In this document: positions 60,334 to 64,000 of the stretch, one piece after another
How positions within the stretch are numbered: the first letter of the stretch is position 1
Layout of the letters: each line of letters starts with the position of its first letter
From: Pelovirga terrestris
GTDB lineage: Bacteria; Desulfobacterota; Desulfuromonadia; Desulfuromonadales; Geopsychrobacteraceae
Length of the DNA stretch: 64,000 bases
Reading direction: 5' to 3'
Assembly (NCBI RefSeq): GCF_014773365.1
Contig: NZ_JACWUN010000005.1
Location: 124,001-188,000, forward strand
Translations under genes and position numbers: made by a program
The notes under the pieces: generated by a model
What the model was told of the DNA's origin: nothing
Databases searched by the model: none
The model's input: only the letters and a program-made list of their open reading frames with translations

Positions 60334-60726
60334 ATGGCCACAGTTGACGTCAGTTTTCCCGGCGGCGTTCAGGTCGCCGCCCGTATCGGTTCCTTCGCTA
60401 TTCTCACCGACCAACCGCCGGAGGATGGCGGCAGCCATGCCGCGCCCTCCCCTTACGACCTCTTTTTGAGCTCGGTGGCGACCTGCGCCGGTTTTTATGC
60501 CTTGCGCTTCTGCCGGCAGCGTCAGCTCCCGACCGAAGGGCTGGCCATTGCGCTGGATATCGAGCGCCACCCCGACACCCGGCGGCTGGAAACCATCAGG
60601 ATGACACTGAGCCTGCCCACCGATTTTCCGGAAAAGTACCAGCAGGCCATCCTGCGCAGCGTTGATCAGTGTTCGGTAAAAAAGGCGCTGAGTGATCCAC
60701 CCGAGATTGAGCTTATTCTAGCCTGA
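60334..60726 (+). CDS. OsmC family protein
   Basis: A 130-residue protein with the OsmC/Ohr fold: the two active-site cysteine positions are in SSVATCAGFYALRFCRQR (Cys54 region) and IDQCSVKKALSDPPEIEL-like C-terminal sequence (VDQCSVKKALSDP). Members detoxify organic hydroperoxides using two conserved cysteines, both of which have counterparts here. The start is ATG with AGGAG at nine bases; an in-frame TTG two codons upstream is too near. Confidence 0.82.
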   Translation: MATVDVSFPGGVQVAARIGSFAILTDQPPEDGGSHAAPSPYDLFLSSVATCAGFYALRFCRQRQLPTEGLAIALDIERHPDTRRLETIRMTLSLPTDFPEKYQQAILRSVDQCSVKKALSDPPEIELILA

Positions 60727-60803
60727 TTTGTAAGCGGGCTGAACAATGTTTTTTGGTTTTCTGTTTGACTCTTTGACTCCGGTAAAGCAGAAAAGAGGAA
60801 GTA

Positions 60804-60877
60804 GATTCTGCGACTGCGCGCAGAATGACTGCAGCGTTTAATTGCATCAATGTCATCCTGCGCGCAGTCGCAGGATC
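60804..60877. repeat. Palindromic repeat between convergent genes
   Basis: A 26-base arm (60804-60829, GATTCTGCGACTGCGCGCAG and so on) is matched by its inverted copy at 60852-60877 with two differences that pair as G-T, around a 22-base spacer. The arm sequence resembles the scattered palindromic elements of many bacterial genomes. It lies between the convergent OsmC and DUF523 genes and could end transcription from both sides. Confidence 0.75.
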
Positions 60878-60925
60878 CAGATTATTAGCGGGCAGTATCA
60901 ATCTCGATCCTATAAACAACGTTGT

Positions 60926-61888
60926 TCAGATCTGATTGAGCAGCTTCAGCTCCTTGGGATGCGGATTCAGATAATACTGCTGACGCAGATAAGCCTGATC
61001 ATACTTGCGGACAAAGTGATTGAGCAGGGTTAAAGGCACGATCAAGGGCACCAGCCCCTGGCGGTAATGTTCCATCAGTTCGAGCACTTCCTGTTTTTCA
61101 TCGGCCGCAAGCCGGCGCTTGAAATAGCCGAGGATATGCTGCATGACATTGACCTGTTTCTTCACCGTGGTTTTCAGGCGCAGGGCGGCCACCAGTTCCG
61201 CCAGATAGTTCTCACGCAGCTCCGTCAAGGAAAAATCTTTCCCAGCCGCTACCAGCTTGCCCATCTGCCGGTAATGCTGCGGGCTGTGGGCCATGATCAA
61301 CAGTTTATGACGGGTATGAAACTCCACCAGCCGCCCAAGGCCAAAGCCCGCAGCCAGCAACTGGCGCCAGCGCTTGAGGACAAAAATGGCGGTGATAAAA
61401 TTCTCCCGCAGGCGCGGATCATTCAGGCGACCATCTTCTTCAACCGGCAGCAGGGGAAAGTGCTCCATGAAATGCCGGGCAAACACCCCGACCCCGACCT
61501 TTTTCGGCACCCCGTTACGATCATAAAGCTTAACCCGCTCCATGCCGCTGCTGGGTGACTTTGCCTTGAAGACAAAACCGTCAAGCTGTTCTTTTTCCAA
61601 TTGTCTGACACGCTCGCGCGCCCACCCCTCCATCCGCTCGGTGATATCCTCGCCGCTGCGTGAAAACACCAGACGCACCTGCTGCTCAGCGTTCTCTACC
61701 AGCCGCAAGGTGTCGCGCGGAATCGGCAACCCAACCTCAACCTCAGGACAGACCGGCACATACTCGACATAGTCGCCCAGCACATCGCGCAGGAACCGGT
61801 CAAGCTGGTGACCGCCATCGTAACGTACCTGGGCTCCCAACAGACAGGAACTGATACCGAGTCGAATCTTATCATTTTTATCATCCAT
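60926..61888 (-). CDS. DUF523 and DUF1722 (YbgA-like) protein
   Basis: A 320-residue cytoplasmic protein in two parts. Residues 1-150 match DUF523 (LGISSCLLGAQVRYDGGHQL at 9-28, VPVCPEVEVGLPIPRDTLRL, KAKSPSSGM), with conserved cysteines 15 and 43-region that may bind metal. Residues 160-310 match DUF1722 or YbgA (VEFHTRHKLLIMAHSPQHYR and HILGYFKRRL). The same fusion occurs in many Gram-negative bacteria, often near photolyase or stress genes. The function is not established. Confidence 0.85.
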   Translation of the reverse strand: MDDKNDKIRLGISSCLLGAQVRYDGGHQLDRFLRDVLGDYVEYVPVCPEVEVGLPIPRDTLRLVENAEQQVRLVFSRSGEDITERMEGWARERVRQLEKEQLDGFVFKAKSPSSGMERVKLYDRNGVPKKVGVGVFARHFMEHFPLLPVEEDGRLNDPRLRENFITAIFVLKRWRQLLAAGFGLGRLVEFHTRHKLLIMAHSPQHYRQMGKLVAAGKDFSLTELRENYLAELVAALRLKTTVKKQVNVMQHILGYFKRRLAADEKQEVLELMEHYRQGLVPLIVPLTLLNHFVRKYDQAYLRQQYYLNPHPKELKLLNQI

Positions 61889-61930
61889 GCTATACTCTCC
61901 TCGCTGGGCAGATTATTATTTGGCCATATT

Positions 61931-62064
61931 TGTTCTGCACCGGATCGGGGTTCCTATGGCAAGGGACGCGATTGTTTCCCGTTGGGTCATCCCTGACCGC
62001 TTGTTGTCGCCGTCCATGGCGACAAACACCCTTGCCACAGAAACCCCGACCCTGCGCAAGGACA
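61931..62064 (+). repeat. Structured palindromic repeat element, copy 1
   Basis: A 134-base imperfect palindrome. The 35-base left arm (61931-61965) matches the inverse of the 36-base right arm (62029-62064) at 29 positions, and most differences are transitions that can wobble-pair. The interior holds two hairpins: GGTCA-TCCC-TGACC (61985-61998) and TTGTCGCC-GTCCAT-GGCGACAA (62004-62025). It lies in the 326-base divergent space between the DUF523 and NAD(P)-binding genes. Its inverted partner is at 63880 onward. Confidence 0.85.
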
Positions 62065-62214
62065 GTGGTGAATAGTTTACATTTGCCCCATACTAGCAGA
62101 AAACAGTGCTCAAACAATCCTGGATATCTTCATCAGGAAAGATCAGAGTGCCATTAACCAGGTTTTTTTGATGCGGCAACCAGTCTCATCACCCACTGGC
62201 CGCAGGAGATACCC

Positions 62215-63744
62215 ATGAATAGTCATCCTGAAAACAATCTGATCCTGGTCACCGGCGGCAGCGGTTACATTGGCGGTCGTCTGATTCCGCGCCTGCTTGA
62301 TGCCGGCTACCGGGTCAGAGCCCTGGCGCGCACCCCGAAAAAACTCGCTGGACGGCCCTGGGGAAACCATGCGAATCTGGAAATTATCAAAGGGGACGTA
62401 CTTGATCCTGACAGCCTGACCGCAGCAGCGGCTCACTGCCGGGCGGCCTACTACCTGGTTCACTCCATGCTCCCAGGGGTCCACGATTTTGCCAACACCG
62501 ACAGGATTGCGGCAGAGAACATGGCCCATGCGGCAAGCCATGCCGGATTGGAGCAGATCATCTACTTAAGCGGACTGGGTGAAGACCATGCCAACCTGAG
62601 CCACCATCTGCAGTCACGTACCGAAGTCGGCGATTACCTGCGTCAGGGGAAGGTGCCGGTCACCATTCTGCGGGCAGCGATGATCATCGGTTCCGGCAGT
62701 GCCTCGTTTGAGATCCTCCGTTATCTGGTCGATCGCCTGCCGGTCATGGTCACGCCACGCTGGGTCAGCACCCCCTGTCAGCCGATCGGCGTGCGCAACG
62801 TCCTCTACTATCTGATTGGCTGCCTTGAACAACCACAGACCCTTGGTCGAACCTTCGACATCGGTCAGCCGCAGGTAACGAATTATCGCGAATTGATGGA
62901 AACCTATGCCGAAGAAGCGGGTCTACGTAAACGATTAATCATCCCGATCCCCCTGTTGACCCCCCGCTTGAGCTCCTACTGGATTCACCTGGTCACTCCG
63001 GTTCCCGCCACCATCGCCCGCCCCCTGGCAGAAGGGCTCAGCAATCCGGTGGTGTGCACCGAAAACAGCATCACCGAGCTGCTACCCCAGGAACTCTTTG
63101 ATGCGCGCAAGGCGATCCGGCTGGCTCTCGACCGCATTCGCCAGCAACAGGTGGAAACCACCTGGAGCGACTCCGGCAACCTGCACCCGGCTGAGTGGAG
63201 CAGCGCCGGTGATCCAAGCTGGTCGGGGGGGAGCGCCTTTGAAGATTCCCGCGAACTGGTGCTTGACGCATCAGCCGAAGAAATCTGGCCGGCCGTCACC
63301 TCGATTGGCGGCGACGTCGGCTACTACTATGCGAACTGGCTGTGGCAACTGCGCGGACTGATCGACCGCCTTGGCGGCGGCGTCGGTTTACAGCGGGGTC
63401 GGCGCAGCGCCGCCGCTCTTTACCCGGGTGATGTCATCGATTTCTGGCGGGTTCTGGCGATCAAGCCGCAACAGCAGTTGCTGCTGATTGCTGAAATGAA
63501 ACTGCCGGGCAAAGGCACTCTGTCCTTCCGATTAATAGAGCAGGACCAGGGCACGACCACCCTGCAGCAAACGGCCCGCTTTTTGCCCCGCGGACTGTTG
63601 GGTCTGCTCTACTGGTATCTGATCACCCCTTTTCATTTTTTTGTCTTCAACGGCATGATTCGCGGCATTGCCGCTGCGACCCAAAAACCGATCAAGTCCG
63701 GACCACGCAAGATAAAGGTTCCCGGCAGCGCTGAGAGGACCTGA
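62215..63744 (+). CDS. NAD(P)-binding epimerase-like protein with DUF2867 domain
   Basis: A 509-residue protein. The N-terminal 300 residues are an atypical short-chain dehydrogenase with the glycine motif VTGGSGYIGGRLIPRLL (residues 11-27) and a YLVHSMLPG segment. Residues about 340-490 match DUF2867, a SRPBCC-like ligand-binding domain (WPAVTSIGGDVGYYYANWLW, DVIDFWRVLA). This two-domain form is widespread; the substrate is unknown. GGAG lies six bases before the ATG. It is flanked by two inverted copies of a structured repeat. Confidence 0.82.
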   Translation: MNSHPENNLILVTGGSGYIGGRLIPRLLDAGYRVRALARTPKKLAGRPWGNHANLEIIKGDVLDPDSLTAAAAHCRAAYYLVHSMLPGVHDFANTDRIAAENMAHAASHAGLEQIIYLSGLGEDHANLSHHLQSRTEVGDYLRQGKVPVTILRAAMIIGSGSASFEILRYLVDRLPVMVTPRWVSTPCQPIGVRNVLYYLIGCLEQPQTLGRTFDIGQPQVTNYRELMETYAEEAGLRKRLIIPIPLLTPRLSSYWIHLVTPVPATIARPLAEGLSNPVVCTENSITELLPQELFDARKAIRLALDRIRQQQVETTWSDSGNLHPAEWSSAGDPSWSGGSAFEDSRELVLDASAEEIWPAVTSIGGDVGYYYANWLWQLRGLIDRLGGGVGLQRGRRSAAALYPGDVIDFWRVLAIKPQQQLLLIAEMKLPGKGTLSFRLIEQDQGTTTLQQTARFLPRGLLGLLYWYLITPFHFFVFNGMIRGIAAATQKPIKSGPRKIKVPGSAERT

Positions 63745-63879
63745 CGCCTGTCCCATCAACAACTGATAACTTGCTACTTTTACTGACAAAAACATGTTAG
63801 GGCAGCAAACAAAGAGTACCCCATCGAAAAAAATCGTGTTAGAGTGCGGATCCTGATAAAATCGTAACCATGCAGCTGC

Positions 63880-64000
63880 TGTCCTTCGCGCAGGGTCGGG
63901 GATTCTGTGGCGAGGGTGACTGTCGTCATGGACGGCGACACCAAGAGGTCAGGGATGACCCAACGGGAAACAATCGCGTCCCTTTCCATAGAATTCAAAG
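63880..64000 (-). repeat. Structured palindromic repeat element, copy 2 (partial)
   Basis: The inverse of copy 1, cut by the window edge. A 38-base core including GGGACGCGATTGTTTCCCGT (reverse complement at 63962-63981) and the GGTCA/TGACC hairpin (63947-63960) is identical to copy 1. The second hairpin TGTCGTC-ATGGAC-GGCGACA (63921-63940) keeps pairing with one G-T. Differences elsewhere would change amino acids in any frame, so it is not a coding repeat. Confidence 0.8.

Noticed and set aside
61887-62075. A short frame reading ARDAIVSRWVIPD, repeated with changes at 63780-63998 on the other strand
   Set aside because: The similarity is that of the structured repeat. Differences between the copies mostly change amino acids, while base pairing is kept, so it is not coding.

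Overview
The window is a chromosomal segment from a Gram-negative bacterium that most resembles the Desulfuromonadales (Geobacter/Desulfuromonas/Pelobacter group). This rests on the gene order, a YedF-type selenium-metabolism protein, a DUF4388 protein, the tRNA-tuf-rpmG-tRNA-secE-nusG arrangement and the general protein flavour. The assignment is inference; no 16S rRNA gene lies here.

Region 1 (1-26,700, all minus strand) is the core gene-expression block. Read in transcription order it starts with four tRNA genes (Thr-TGT, Tyr-GTA, Gly-TCC, Thr-GGT) behind two good sigma-70 promoters. Then come tuf copy 2, rpmG, tRNA-Trp, secE, nusG, rplK, rplA, an L10-type leader, rplJ, rplL, a hairpin, rpoB and rpoC. 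A strong promoter (TTGACA-17-TAATGT) then starts the str-S10-spc series: rpsL, rpsG, fusA, tuf copy 1, rpsJ, rplC, rplD, rplW, rplB, rpsS, rplV, rpsC, rplP, rpmC, rpsQ, rplN, rplX, rplE, rpsN, rpsH, rplF, rplR and rpsE, running off the left edge. The two tuf genes read as identical.

Region 2 (26,700-32,500, minus strand) holds ispG, proS, a DUF4388 protein, pyrF and rlmB, the last three overlapping end to end. Region 3 (32,500-46,300, mixed) is a patchwork of housekeeping genes: rlmD, yedF, malQ, an OB-fold lipoprotein, uvrC, a pyridoxamine-oxidase-like flavoprotein, a BFD-like [2Fe-2S] protein, a cyclic-nucleotide-binding protein coupled to an AI-2E-type permease, proC, a cytochrome b5-like membrane protein, a lone CheY-like receiver, an 89-residue unknown coupled to rluD, pgeF and a small HNH nuclease.

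Region 4 (46,350-56,700, minus strand) is the most unusual part. It is a tight run of six genes, in transcription order a GH57 glycosidase, a GalT-like nucleotidyltransferase, a 1,545-residue GH13-amylase/GT5-glycogen-synthase fusion, a di-heme ferric-reductase-like flavoprotein, a 30-residue single-span membrane peptide and an AmrS-type radical SAM protein. It suggests an alpha-glucan storage module transcribed together with redox genes.

Region 5 (56,900-64,000) carries a YhcC-type radical SAM protein, a Rep/UvrD helicase, an OsmC protein, a DUF523/DUF1722 protein and an NAD(P)-binding/DUF2867 protein. The last is flanked by two inverted copies of a structured, roughly 134-bp palindromic repeat. 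No rRNA, CRISPR array, insertion sequence or prophage was recognised.
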